A stretch of DNA of 64,000 nucleotides. Origin: Siphonodentalium dalli (taxonomy: Eukaryota; Mollusca; Scaphopoda; Gadilida; Siphonodentaliidae). Position numbers and translations under genes: made by a program. The DNA is taken from NCBI GenBank assembly GCA_032622095.1, contig CP136066.1, forward strand, positions 131,657,917-131,721,916, given 5' to 3'. Positions 35,114 through 47,739 of this stretch are shown in pieces. The notes beneath the pieces were generated by a model. It ran no database searches. It was given only the letters and a program-made list of their open reading frames with translations, and had not been told where the DNA came from. Positions within the stretch are counted from its first letter, which is position 1, and the number at the start of each line of letters is the position of its first letter.

Positions 35114-36554
35114 TTATGCGCATTAGGTGAACAATTGTACCACAAAATGAATCCGCGTTTACGTTCCTTCCTATAGCGTCCTGCGCATACATGTATATAT
35201 AATTATACATAATAGTGTTGCATACAACTACGACATGTCACAATGTAACTAAGGCCGGGATGTCATCTATTGTTTTCGTGGCGTCTTCTAGCAGTATACA
35301 TTGTTCACCAACAATGACTTTATATTAACGGCTGATACTCTCGCGCATATAATCTGAATTTTTGCAGTGAACTTCCTATGGTATTTGTGTGGAATGAAGT
35401 TGCACATGTGTATTGTGACGGTAGTATACATAGATTAAGATTACATAACAGCTTAAGATTACAATCAGCAATGTGGAGGCACGGGCACGGGATCGGGGCA
35501 CAAGGCGTATGAAATTTGTGGGAGCCCCTCTCTCCTATATAGTGAATATGAAGATGGTATTGTTACCGCGGAAGCTGGAAAAATAATGGTGTGCTGGGTT
35601 CCTTTGGAGAACAGTGCCCGAGTGTCCTCGATGTCAGTTGACACACAATGCACGATGAGCACCGTCCTCCAGTCAGAGATATTTTACAGGGTGGTGTCGC
35701 TTTGAACGCAGTTTCAGGCAGAATGGCGAAAGACATAGCGATGTGAAAGTTATGAGAAATATGCAAAACAGATTGTGAGGTAGCAATACACTATTTCCAG
35801 CAATTTTTGCCAACCTGGGAGGGGATACTGTAATCCAAATCTATGCTGATCCATTATCTTTGACATAGGTCCCATCATGCATATTTTAATTTCTTTACCT
35901 TCTTTGTAAAACGTGTCATTGAGTTGTGCCCCTTAGTTTGCACACACAAAACGCTCAATTTTACCCATTTTTTGTACTCAAATTGACAATTTTTCAACCC
36001 AAAAACAGACCATGACAGAGCGAATGTCAGTAAATGAGCTTCTTCCACCTGATAGAGCTATTTTAGAGCTGAGAAATAATTTAAATAGGAAAAAAGTTAT
36101 TGTAACAATTTGAAAAAAAATGTCTTGTAAGCGCAGATGACAGAACTCACGGGAGAGAAATCGGTCTATGTTCCTGTAACCAATAACACAGAGTTGGCCT
36201 TCACTGAATACAAAATCCTGTTGTCTATCAAAATTGTTCACATTTTTGTGAACTTTCCCAGTTTTTTTAAATAATTTAACACAGGCAACACTGGCTGTTA
36301 TGGCCAACAAAACGCCCATTCAGGTTATCGTTGTAGCACGGGATACCAAAGATAAGAAGATATCAGTGACTGAGACACTCGCTCATTTACGCCCCAGGTG
36401 TAAGATGTTTTTGGTAATTTTATTTACGCGTGGACCAATCGGCGAATGCATTATGGGTTATTAGGTATTTTGTACTTGAGTAAACCGTACCGATAGAGTC
36501 ACGATAGTCCGACACAGATTAGCACATGTGTTTACGCCACCGGTGTAATTGGGG
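35114..36554. other. Unassigned stretch
   Basis: No gene recognised. A 113-codon minus-strand ORF at 35,978-36,319 begins with a hydrophobic segment but has no known domain and is AT-rich. The overlapping ORFs at 35,465-35,766 (-) share no consistent frame. Confidence 0.4.
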
Positions 36555-37310
36555 GACATGTCTCTATTCCGAAAGTTCGCTATCCCGAAGGTCCACTATT
36601 CCGAAAGTTCTCTATTCTGAATATTTGTTATTTCGAAGGTTCACTTTTCCGAATGTTCGCTATTCCGAAGGTTCTCTATTCCGAAGGTTTTTGTTATTTT
36701 AAGGTTAATTCTATATTCTAAAGTATTGAGAGGGTTCATTATCACGAAGATTCTTTTTATGACGGAAATAACTTAAAACATTACTAAGTAAATGTGATTT
36801 TGTTTTGTTCTCGCGGGTTTTCTTGAGATTTAATGTCATTACGTGGGCCCATACCTTTGAATTCTTGGCATATAATATGAATGTTGTTGTATATATGGAC
36901 CCTCCTGCATTGGGACATGACACAGGTACAGTTAACTTAAGTTCTGTTCTGTGCGGGCTCCAATTTGGGGTTCAATATTTTAAGGGCCAAATTTATAAAT
37001 TTATGGGCCCATACCTTTGAACTCTGGGCATATAATATGAATATTGGGGGCATGTCTCTATTCCGAAGGTTCGCTATCCCGAAGGTCCACTATTCCGAAG
37101 GTTCTCTAAATGTTCGCTATTCCGAAGGTTCACTATTCCGAAGGTTCGCTATTCCGAAGGTTCTCTATTCCGAAGGTTTTTGTTATTTTAAGGTTAATTC
37201 TATATTATAAAGTATTGAGAGGGTTCATTATCACGAAGATTCTTTTTATGAAGGGAATAACTTAAAACATTAAATGTGATTTTGTATTGTTTTCGCGGGT
37301 TTTCTTGTCA
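36555..37310. repeat. CTATTCCGAAGGTTCG array duplicated with its flank
   Basis: Short 14-16-bp units (TTCGCTATTCCGAAGG, TTCACTATTCCGAAGG and similar) form arrays at 36,572-36,690 and 37,058-37,178. Each is followed by the same ~130-bp trailer (TTTTTGTTATTTTAAGGTTAA, GAGAGGGTTCATTATCACG, TCGCGGGTTTTCTTG). A GGGCCCATACCTTTGAA segment is also repeated (36,847 and 37,004). The duplicated block has a period near 490 bases. The 71-81-codon ORFs across it are repeat translations. Confidence 0.8.
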
Positions 37311-37499
37311 AATATTGTCCACGTATACGCGCTCTGGATTCATTATACGTAGGACAATGGGAAAAAATAATGGTTTGAATCTTTACATGGATTACCACAT
37401 GCATAGATACCATAGGCATACTCTGGGTGAGCAGCGATATAATGTTCAAATTTGTCAAAATTTAGATGACTGAAATTGTTGCGAAGTCTGCAGTCCAAA

Positions 37500-38110
37500 A
37501 TGTTCATTATTTGGTGGCCTGTACGAGTTATGATATGATGGGGTGTGACTAAACACAGCCCGGACCGGACCGGACAGCCCATGTGATAGCTGGGAGTATC
37601 TAGAGGGAAAACCTGCCCATGCAATGACGGAGGCCATAGCGGCACTCATGGGGCGCTATTAATTAACCCCTAACTTTCCAGAAGTGCAATGTTATGCTCA
37701 CAATAACATGACACACAGCATGGATCTCCCGTGACCCTCGTACCGCCAAGAATTCCAAACTTATCTGTAGGGAAACTATCATCGACGATATGCACGAAAA
37801 ACAAGGGCGAATCGGCCAACAAAGCGTGGCAATTAACCATCCAAATGCCGTTACGCCTAATATATTTCCGTCAACGAAGTTAACATACTGGAACAGACCG
37901 GACCGGACTTGTGGTGTCTCGGGGTGGTTTTAGTAGCCAAAACCGTGCTTGGGTCTCCTGGAAACCCTCCCATATACGGACGGGGGCGCGACCACACCGA
38001 AGTAATGCTATTAACCCCTACCTTACCAGAATTGAAATGCCCCCAATAACATGGCACACAGACCTGACATCGTACCGCCAATAACTTCACACAAATATAG
38101 GCGGGTTTTA
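37500..38110. repeat. Diverged direct duplication (~380-bp period)
   Basis: Segments near 37,560-37,745 and 37,895-38,080 share, in order, GACCGGACCGGAC, CTATTAA...CCCCTA, CCAGAA.TG.AATG, CAATAACATG.CACACAG and TCGTACCGCCAA. Divergence is considerable, so this is an old tandem duplication of unknown sequence. No coding signal. Confidence 0.5.
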
Positions 38111-39412
38111 GAATCTTTCCATTGTTAGGGACATTCTTGTACATATATATATTTCGTCCCGGGCTGGTTCGGGATATTCTGGGTTCGAAATGTTTTATCG
38201 TCAACAGAAGTTTTATGATTTGTTACATTCACCAATCACTGGGAATGGACCTGGATTTGAATCGAATGGTAATCATGAAATAATTGGTATATATCAGCGG
38301 GTTCCTGGTGGGATAATGACTAGATTCGCCAACTGAATGGGGTAATCATTTATCGAGATATGATAGATAAGATATAAGACACAACGCAGTATTTCATTAA
38401 TGGGAGTAATAATTAAGTTTTTAACAAAAGTTCAAGGGTCTATCGGTTCATTTGGAATTAGCTGTACCATAATGGCTACTCGGGTACAAATATCAGCGAC
38501 CTGCTTGTCCCAGTTAAAATTCGATTGTAAAGATATTACGAGATGTTTATGGACATACACTTGTTCTGTTTTTCGGTTGTCAAGTTAAAGATCGAGAAAA
38601 TCATTCGAAGAAGTGAGAGAGAAAACCATTTATATAAATTTAAATGTTTCTTCATTGACGACACCATCCATTTCGACAAGTCAAACATTATATCAAGATC
38701 CCCGAAAAGCACACGTATGACTGCTGAATACTTAATAGACAGGTATCGTCGACATGCATGTGGGTATCAGGGAATGTATAGTTGTGTCGAGGTCGTTAAC
38801 GTATGATTATGTAAAGAACAAAAAGGGGCCAGTCAAATCGTATTTGTGTTGAATAACGAACATGTGGTCTATAATTTACCATGCCATTGAAAAAGATTAA
38901 TTTGCCGATTACGGATAAAATGATTTGTATTTTAGCAATGCAACATGTACCAATCAACCATCGAAATTCTAGAATCTATATGTACATCCGTTTGTCAAAA
39001 TAAATCCGTTGTTTCAGATTCCACAAAGAGATCTATATTATGGACAACGGCTTATGAAACTCCCTCATTAACGGTTTTCCCTGTTATCTGCCACTTGCTT
39101 ATTAATTCCACTGGCGCAATGTCATAATTTTGCCCCAAGGAACATCTCTTGAAGTTCTCATAGGAGGATATTACATCAAATATAAATGCCTGAATTAACT
39201 TTTAAATGTCTAAAAAAAAAAGGTTCAGGTGCACCATTCTTAATTCTTTTTTTAATTCTCATTATGCACACTCCGATTCCTTATAACAGGTTAAAATAGA
39301 AATATTGAATAAAAAACGTCAAACAATGTTTTTTGGTGACCACGATTATCTCCTGGTAGCCATTTTGTCCGCCACGTTTCACTACTAATATATAGTTGTC
39401 GCCCGCGATTGA
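38111..39412. other. Unassigned stretch
   Basis: No gene or repeat recognised. ORFs of 60-87 codons at 38,400-38,806 lack motifs. Confidence 0.4.
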
Positions 39413-39523
39413 GTGAGACACGGGGATTTGTCGCCCGCTCGAGACATGGAATGTCACCCGAGGGCCGCCAGGCCCGAGGGTAACATTCCAGGTCGAGAGC
39501 GGCGACAAATCCCCGTGTCTCAC
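39413..39523. repeat. Long perfect-ended hairpin (~111 nt)
   Basis: GTGAGACACGGGGATTTGTCG is matched by its exact complement CGACAAATCCCCGTGTCTCAC at the other end. The stem continues through (T)CGAGA...TGGAATGT / ACATTCCA...TCGAGA, with an apex GGGCCGCCAGGCCC. The stem is about 48 bp with few mismatches. It could be a very short MITE, a fold-back remnant or a transcribed hairpin RNA. There is no conserved flanking duplication that I can see. Confidence 0.8.
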
Positions 39524-41234
39524 GAAAACAAGGGTGACAGCTGTTTTGTTATATGACAAAGTAAATATACGGACAACGTAACACACGAACCTTCTTTTTT
39601 ACTTTTTTTTTGTTAAATGTCACAGTGAGGAATGTCAAATACAAAATAGTCAATGACATTTATATGTGTATACATATATGCCATTCCTCTCGATCACACA
39701 TATCTTTCTTACTTCACGCACTCTCTTGGCTCACAACATTCGCTTCTTAATGGCATGCCTAAGTACGCGCGTATATTCATTAATCCAGCTTAATTTTATG
39801 TTGGAATCCTCGCTTTTTAGAAAATAAAACGTTCACATTTTGTAGCAATTGATAAACCCACTATTTGCGGAGCTATTGTCCGGTTAGTTTGCTGGTCGCA
39901 TGGTGAGAATCGGTTCACGGAAGGAGGAGTAAAGCAACTTCGAAGTAGAGTAGACATGCGCGAAATGTTCGGTTTATGTTAATTTCGAGAACGCTAAAAT
40001 GTGAAACTAACACGTTGTAGTGGTGCCAAAAGAAATTGACAACTGTTACAGACTGTTAAGCAACATAAGGGTATTCCTGTGAAGTCGTAGGAATGTATAG
40101 CCGAAAGAAAATTCAATTTGGAGAAATAAAGAATATTATGGTCGATATAGATAGGTCCAGTAGGAACACCATTTATACATAGCGTGCTTTAATTGCAAAT
40201 TAAAGAGAACAATTATGCAAATTAGCAAACACCACAGTTCGCGGTTGTTATGAAACAGTCGGGTTTATAAAAAACGTGTTTTCGGAAATTACTAGAGATC
40301 TGTGGTGTTATTAGTATAGCCGGAGAAGGGTTGGACCTAGAAGAAATTGGTAGAGAAGCGATTTTTATGTCATTGCACGCGGGAACATCTACAGAACAAC
40401 ATATCCAAAATCCGCTAAAATCCGCTTTGAGCATTTTTTTCTACATCACTTTGAAATATTGTCACCTTTGTGTTGATTTTCAAATTAGCAATAAATTGTA
40501 AAACAGTGGGTACCAAGATGACATTGACAGATAACTATAATTGTTACTAGTATTACCCCAGTCTATATTACCCTTTATATATTAGTCAATATTGACGAAA
40601 ATTTCGGCCCTATTTTTATTTTTTTTTACGAAAATAAAAAATCATTCACTTGCGCAAAAAAGTGTTTCTTTTTCAAAATTATCTCCAAGTAATTTGCATA
40701 TTTTTTTGGAAATTGGATAATCGAATGTATCGCAAATGGTATTAAAATGTGCACATACATATCCTCAATACAAAAGTATGAAACATGTATAATTTAATTG
40801 ATAATAGAGCAAGAATATCTTAAAAAATTAACCCTACCCCCAAAAAATGAAATTTCAGGTAAAAAAAATGGAAAATATAAAAACACTTAAAATATAACAC
40901 TAACTATGTATTGATTAACTATGAGGTATGCGTAATACGTTAAAGTCATTATAGTTACATGTTTATAGACAAGTATTGGTTATGTTGTGTATATGACAGA
41001 GAAACCCCGATATTATAATATATACAATGTATATAGTCGGAAAATACAAAACATTATCAACTCGACAATTGAACCTGGTATAACTACTCATAGAATAATA
41101 TATGATGTATTTTGCTAAAAAGAACAACAGTTCATACACACATATGTGTTACAACGTGACCTTCATACTCCAAGATGGGTGTCATAATAGGGACCAAAAT
41201 TTAAAGAAAGTAATGTTTTGTCATATTGGTGTTC
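39524..41234. other. Unassigned AT-rich stretch
   Basis: No gene seen. A short duplicated phrase AAAATCCGCTAAAATCCGCTTTG lies at about 40,409-40,431 (two overlapping AAAATCCGCT words); AAAATCCGCTTTGAGCA also occurs at 3,219. Poly-T/A runs near 40,615-40,670 and 40,845-40,870. Confidence 0.4.
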
Positions 41235-44200
41235 CACTTTCAGCTCTCAGTCTCGCCTTCATCAATGAGAATTTCCTCCGAATTTGTTCAGCCATCACCA
41301 CGACAGTCACCGCAGGCTACAACACATGCGCATGCGCATGAGTTATTCCCACAAGAAGTCCTACTCATGCACTAGCATACACTTGCAACGGACAAATTTT
41401 AGCAATGAATCGGGTGCAGCTTCTAGGTCTGTCATGCCTGGAACTAATTGTGTCCCTTGGGTTTTCCACCCCCACTCTGCTGGGTCCATATGTGTGTCCC
41501 ACAGAGATTTCCATATCATAACCTGCATGCGAACTCTTTAATAGGCTATGGAAATATGCTGCCCGTTCCGTCGGTGGTAATTTTTGCGGATTAATAATCC
41601 TCTGGCCAAGAAAATCATTTCCAAGAATTTCCTCAAACCATTCCGAGTGTCATCCTTTTTGCCAGCATAAATCATCTTGAACAATTTCACACCAACATCG
41701 TCAACGAGTTTTTCGTCAGCTGTATGTTGCTTATGACACTCGCCATTTGTTGTATTTCGGGCGACCCTATTTTATTTAGAATGCTTGTTTTACCTTGCCC
41801 GTATGTCGCTGATGTTGTGCCGCATCCAGTCCAGGTATGGATAAAGAGAATGTTGGTTGTCCTTCTGCACAATATCTTGGATTTTTCCACCACCCTTGAC
41901 TGTCTTACCTGCATTTGAAAGGAAGTATATATCTGCCATGTCTTCATTCCAATGGTACACGAGCAGGACTAACAAATCAGTGCCATCGGCCGCCACAATT
42001 ACCTCTTTCCCATCTGGTGTCTGATATTGTCAGTTTTGATATCTGTCCAACATGTGGATCAAGTGTTTCCAAAACGTTGTCAGTGTCAGACAGAAGACCA
42101 GTTTCGTTATCTACAGCGTTGACAATTTCGCCCGCCGATTCTGTATCCGTTATGTCAGGCAGTACTTTATCGGGTTATTCGACGACATCCGATGTTAACT
42201 TGTTATAAAGAGCTACCTCTACTAGTATGTGGCCACGAATAGATGTTGAGATTGCATTTGCACTTATCATATGTTGTACTGCATTAGGACCATATATTGT
42301 TTCCATGGCCTCTTCCAAACCAGATCCCTTCATCATGGAACCAATGCTTCCAAGACAGCACATCATGACGTTGAATCCCCCGAGTCGACAAACGACATTC
42401 TACTGCCATTAACCACAGTAGCTGATCAAATGTCAAGCATGGGGTTGAAATGCTTTGTTTGATAGTCTGATTCTGTATGAAATCAATGATAGGCAAAAAC
42501 ACTTCTGATTTATTGGACGGGCCATTTGGGCACTCGGAGAATATATGTTCCATATAGACCCGACCAATTGGGTATAGGTGTGCTCGCTTACTGGAAAGCC
42601 GCCCTGCATGCAAGAGCAAATCTGAATTGATATATGCGGGGCAATGTATGTACGAACTGTAGTTGGAGCAGAGGCTTGTATGTGACTATTGAAAGTCACT
42701 TTTCGGGACAACTCATGTATTGGTGAATATAAAGCACTCCCTTGCCTTTCACAATATCATCAACCTTGGATCTTTGTTGTCTTATGACTAACTGTTGTCT
42801 TGGCTGTAGTGGGGAATAATCGCGTGGAGTACATACAGCAATAATTTCCATTCCATGAAATGTCCCGTGACCATCTAGTGTTGCAACATTATGGTCCATG
42901 TTATCTGCAACCCACTGTGTAAACGTCCCTGGGAAATATGAAGCAAGAACACTGTCGTCATCTTCGGCCTGGATTACTGACTGCTTGTACAACTCAACTT
43001 CATAGTAATTAATCGAGAAGCCTAATCGCGATAGTTCCGTTACAAGCCAATTTGCACCCAAATATATGGTCCAGCTCGACACCAAGGCCGATTAAAATCG
43101 GTAATACCACTGATCGTGGTCGTGCTGCTTGAATAATAGACTGACCAGTACTGATTTGCTTCAATTCTAAAGGAACAAGAACTTTCAACAGAGTTAGCAG
43201 ATGGGCTGTAATCAAGCGTTTACCTAGCTCAACATCAGAAATGTCATCCATGCTAGGGTAAAGATGTACACTGTACTCCATCTCAATCAATTGAGCTCTG
43301 ATAATCTTGGCAGCTGCCATTACTATCCTCTCGGCTTCTTCCTCAATGTCATTTTTTTCTCGGCGTACCACTTATCATTGATTATGAAATTGGCCATATT
43401 TCTGAAACAAACAACGTTGATTCGACCATCCACTTCAGCAAAAACTATGAAGGTCCCATAGTGGTCAAGTAACTTCTCCTTTTGCCATTTTATGGAATAT
43501 ACTTCGGACCCACCAGAGAATTCTACCATCTTACTATGAAGTTCATAGAGAGTGTATAATTCGGCACCAGATTCTGACTCAATTCACTCACAGACAATTT
43601 GAAACCATTGCTGCATTTCATATTCTATTTTCCGACCGGACTGTGGCTTTCGATCCATTGGTACTGTGATATATTTTGTCAACATGGAACGATTGAGACA
43701 ACTGTCATGGTAAACAGCTTCAGCCGCAACCAGATCAATACATCCATGATGTTTTGTTTGAACAAAAAGATAAACGAATCCCCCCTTTTCGCGCAACACT
43801 CTAATAACTTGTTGCGCAGTGGAAGTGTGGTGACACTTCGAACTTGTGTTCTAAGAGGATTGTTTTTATCGAAATGGGCATGTTGTCCACATATCAAGCA
43901 GTCATCTTTGTAATTGAAAGGTAACAGGCTAGATCTGAGTTTTTTTGTCGATGACATCTCAACATTGCCACTAGCACTGCACAACCCTCTCTTAGAATCT
44001 GTAAAATCACGTCTGCATTTTCTATGTACCAACATATTTCTAATAGGACTTGCACTAATGCGACTATTTAAGTAACGCACGAGGTCTAGTCGACCACATT
44101 TCTCGCCGAAGCTAATGAGTTTTTTAATATGCCTTTCTCCAAAAACAGCAACTGAATGCTCTTCATCAAACCCAATACTACATATAACACATAAGTCAGC

Positions 44201-44242
44201 CAATAAATGACTAGTGTCCCCTGATGCCAATTCATCAGACAT
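41235..44242 (-). pseudogene. Large decayed gene of Cys-rich FEN/PIN-like family
   Basis: The likely start is MSDELASGDTSHLL at 44,242. Read in shifting minus frames, blocks appear in order: LCVIC (44,194-44,180) and VHRKCRRDFTD (about 44,029); CLICG (43,900); DLVAAEAVYHDSC (about 43,736); FIVFAEVDGR.NVVCFRNM (about 43,448); DIEEEAERIV; ELKQISTGQSIIQAARPRS (about 43,150); PGTFTQWVADNMDHNVATLD (about 42,930); ETIYGPNAVQHM (about 42,300); GTDLLVLLVYHW (41,984); H.WTGCGTTSATYGQGKTSIL (about 41,839-41,777); LDPAEWGWK-like; and a Cys-rich tail LLKFVRCKC...CACVVACGDCRGG (41,406-41,290). I recall this order from uncharacterised invertebrate proteins of roughly 1,000 residues. A D-x-D-like motif followed by GCDTTSA..GKGK recalls FEN/PIN nucleases; here the Asp of GCD is Gly. 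Frameshifts and stops show it is dead. Confidence 0.7.
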
Positions 44243-44444
44243 ATCTATAATAATACATCTATTAATATGACACTCAAATAAACTATGATCAAACACTGAC
44301 AAACAGGCACATTGAAATATCATATCGTGTTTACTTTGAGACTTCTATACTGAATGTAGTATTAAATAGTAGCCTAGACTGACAGTATAGAATATACTTG
44401 GACTGAATATATGTGCAATAATGCAAATATTGAAATGTAGAAAT

Positions 44445-45366
44445 TTATATGTCACTTAATTTCGAGATTTGCTTGATGCTTTTTGATTTGTCGGTATATT
44501 TCACATAAATTTTCCCACCGACACCAGGAATCTTCCACAGTTGAGGATTCCTTTGCATTTTTTAGGAGGGAACTGTTTATGTCTGTTAGGTCTTCCTTAA
44601 TCTCAATTCCCTGTCCCTTCAACAATTTTCTTTCTCGGATGACATCATTCTTCGCTCGCCTAGAAATGAATTGGCATATAACACTTCTTGGGTACTTTTG
44701 ACTTACAGAAAATTTACCAATTCTGTGCGCAATGCTGATGTCGCGCTGTTCGATTGGAAGATGGAGTCTGTCCTGCATAATCTTTACAAGTTTGTTCTCG
44801 CACTGGTCAATTGTTTCAGAGGCACTGTCGTCGCTCACTCCAAACACACGAATACTGTCTTTTCTTGTTTGCTGCTCCAGTCTGTTGTTTTTTACTTGCA
44901 ACTCTTTCATTTCATCTTTTAGTTGTCTGACTTCATTCTTCCTGTCCTGGACCTCGCTTGTTAGTTGAGACATCTTGCTATCCATTTGGTCCATCCTGGT
45001 TTCTGTGTCGAAGACCTTGCTGTCACACACATCCTTCACTTCCTCTAGTTTTCTGTCGAACTCTCCCCTCAGGTTTGTTATGATCCTGTTTAAACTGTCT
45101 GTTGTAACAAGGGGCTCAATACTCTTCTCGAGGTCAGATTTTGTGACCAAATTGTCCAATTTGGCATTTATTTCAGCAAGCACTTTGCCTATAGAAGTGT
45201 CAGAGCTGTCAGATTTCACAAATGATATCTTTTGTTGTCCAGTGTCTGACGATTTGAATTTCTTTGGTGGTGCAGATTTGCTTTTATCTTTCCCTTTATC
45301 TTTAACGATGCTGTCATCGCCACTGGCGCTCGATGTGAAACTCGCTGGTGGTCGTTTAGCTGGCAT
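44445..45366 (-). CDS. LINE-type ORF1 protein: coiled coil, RRM-like, CTD
   Basis: ATG 45,366 opens MPAKRPPASFTSSASGDDS, followed by a basic low-complexity head (KDKGKDKSKSAPPKKFK). A long coiled coil spans residues ~95-165 (FDRKLEEVKD, MSQLTSEVQDRKNEVRQL, LQVKNNRLEQQTRK), then an RRM-like start DSIRVFGV, then ISIAHRIGKF, RSVICQFISRR and a C-terminal GQGIEIKEDLTDINSSL. This order is that of L1-like ORF1 RNA-binding chaperones. As written, the frame ends at 44,452. One base indel near 44,515 probably shifted the end, because the next frame reads GGKIYVKYTDKSKSIKQ and stops at 44,445-44,447. No endonuclease/RT follows; the FEN-like remnant starts ~200 bp downstream on the same strand. Confidence 0.75.
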
Positions 45367-47739
45367 TGTGTTTACAGTTAGGTCATAAACAATACCTCGA
45401 AGTTAGGGAACGCGTTTTTCAGAGTGTTATTTTATGAATGACGAATAATTTGTTGGCATGGAATGTCAATACTTATATACATGATGTTGGTAACAGCTCA
45501 TTCGGTGTGTATTTGACGCAGATATGTACATATGTACATGAAGAAATGTTGATGATTGCCTCATGCTTAGACTGCTTCTTGTTACCAGTTCATACTAAGT
45601 ACCGCTACATTTCCACACGTGCATTACTATGACGACCAAGATGGGATCTTGACAAATTTGAACTAGAACTCAAGCAATATATTTACTTGTATTACAGCGA
45701 TATTAGCATGTTTATGTATCACTACATGTATGTACAAATGTATATAATTAGTTTGTCTCATATACAAGTAGCGCTAATGTGTATCTGGACCATAACACTA
45801 TAGTTAGGTGGGGTGAATATAAAATGATTCCCGGAAATTACTCACATAAGCCTGCACAGTTGATGTCGAATCCGGTCCACGATTAAACGTATACTAATAG
45901 TTTTTGTATTATTCATGGAATAAATACTGTTTAAACTAAAGTCTATCTGATCAAACTGGATTGATTTTCACGTGAACATGTATGTAGCTCTGCGTACAAT
46001 AGCATCACCATGACCGTGTTCTGTTGAAGTTGATCTATATATGCCACTTGGTTGGAGGGTTTATGAAGATGCATGAATGCAGCATGATATATACAATTTA
46101 TGGGATATAGCCAGACTGATCTGATAACTCCTAGTCGAATATAATTAGAACAGTTTGAGGCATTAGGATATATATGGATCGGCCTATATAATATGATCTG
46201 AAAGATGCCATTATTATTATAGTGAACCATGGCCACCCCGTAGTTACGCGTGCTAATTCAACTTCCTTCATTTCCACATTTCCTTTGGTTCATGATAACG
46301 TTACAACCAGAATCAACATGGCATGCCATGAGCTGTTATTAACTCCAAATATTACTTCACATTATGTTGTAAGAAGTTAGTGGACTGCGTTGCCCCATAA
46401 TGTCATTCAGTATTGGACGTTTCACCCGTTTTCCTCCGTGTGTACGTACAGTTTGTCAAAACGCGGGAATTAGTATCATAATATGTATCGCCTGTCTATC
46501 TTTGGCTCGTATCTATTGCGCTTACCATTCACATACTTTCGTCATATAAGCTGCATGGTTTGATATGCAAAGCAGTTGCGCAGTCCCTGTTGATTTCGAT
46601 AAACTTCAAAATAACCGCTAATCAAGTGCGACCGGCAGCACAGTCATAACCATTGCCCAGAACCACTTTCCTATTAAACTGATGTACAAACGTAATGCAT
46701 TGTCTCGCTAAACTGTTCACATGCGTAAATCATATAAATCAATATGGGATATTAGTTTGCTGTATACTATCATGGTCCATACCAGCCTACCGTGTTCATG
46801 CCAAGCCGCATTTCGTATATTGGGTGAATCACTTTGTGTGGCTACCACCAATTAACTGAACACGAGGAAAGCCAAGAACCAGACATACCACTTTGCTCGT
46901 TTGTGGGCATCCAACCATGGTGTATGGCAATGTTCATTTCAACTGAATAACATGTCCTGTGGGGTCACTAACTTTTCAAAACTCCACATTTGCAATGAAA
47001 GTGGTTGGACTACTTTGGTGAAAACAATCATCCATATTTCAGAACCTGGTATATCACTTTAAGCTTGACACGGCACACTACCGCTTATACAGATATATTA
47101 CCCACATATGGGTGTCTATTCTATTTTGATCTGTCGTGGTTATCAATACGATTAAAACCTGCTAAGTTCAGCTAAACGAGGTTCAAATGGTGTTACCATG
47201 CAAATTTAATTAAAGGTTACAGCGCAACCAACAGTGAGACAAACAGGCCAATTGACAGCCATTAATTCTACTATTGTTTGTGTTTTATAAACAAGGATGT
47301 GTTGTTTCTTGCTTGCCAAGATTCATGGTATAGCTGAGAAGTACAATCCCACTTCATAGCTATCACAATAAACAATTGCGTATTGCTACCTGCTATGATA
47401 CACTATATGCATTTTCTACCGATATGTCACGACAACACTAATGATTAACTGCATCATCAATTACCACATTTGATATGGTAACCACCAATACTTCTCACTT
47501 AGTACTTTGGCTTAGGGTATAGCACATAAGTCTAGACATTGGAATAGTAACACTTGCCCACCCCAAGCTAAGATGGCGGTCTAAGATACTTTCTAATTTC
47601 ACATAGTGAGTTGGATTTTCTCTTCAACACCCTCCTCTCTTAAATCAGGAAATTTGAAGAAATGCCGCGTATGCCGTATAGGACATCGCTAATGTGTATA
47701 AGAAATTAAAGCTATGCGCATTTACTTAAAAGTAGCCGA
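45367..47739. other. Unassigned stretch
   Basis: No gene or repeat family recognised. The first ~60 bases are probably the 5' leader of the ORF1 element. ORFs up to 97 codons (45,943-46,236, -) have no motif. Confidence 0.4.

Noticed and set aside
34202-35137. GAACAATTG on both sides (34,202 and 35,129) as the TSD of the fold-back element
   Set aside because: The words lie 16 or more bases outside the end of arm pairing on each side, so they are probably coincidental.
35978-36319. 113-codon ORF with a signal-peptide-like start
   Set aside because: Only the first ~15 residues look suggestive; the rest is AT-driven composition with no family resemblance.
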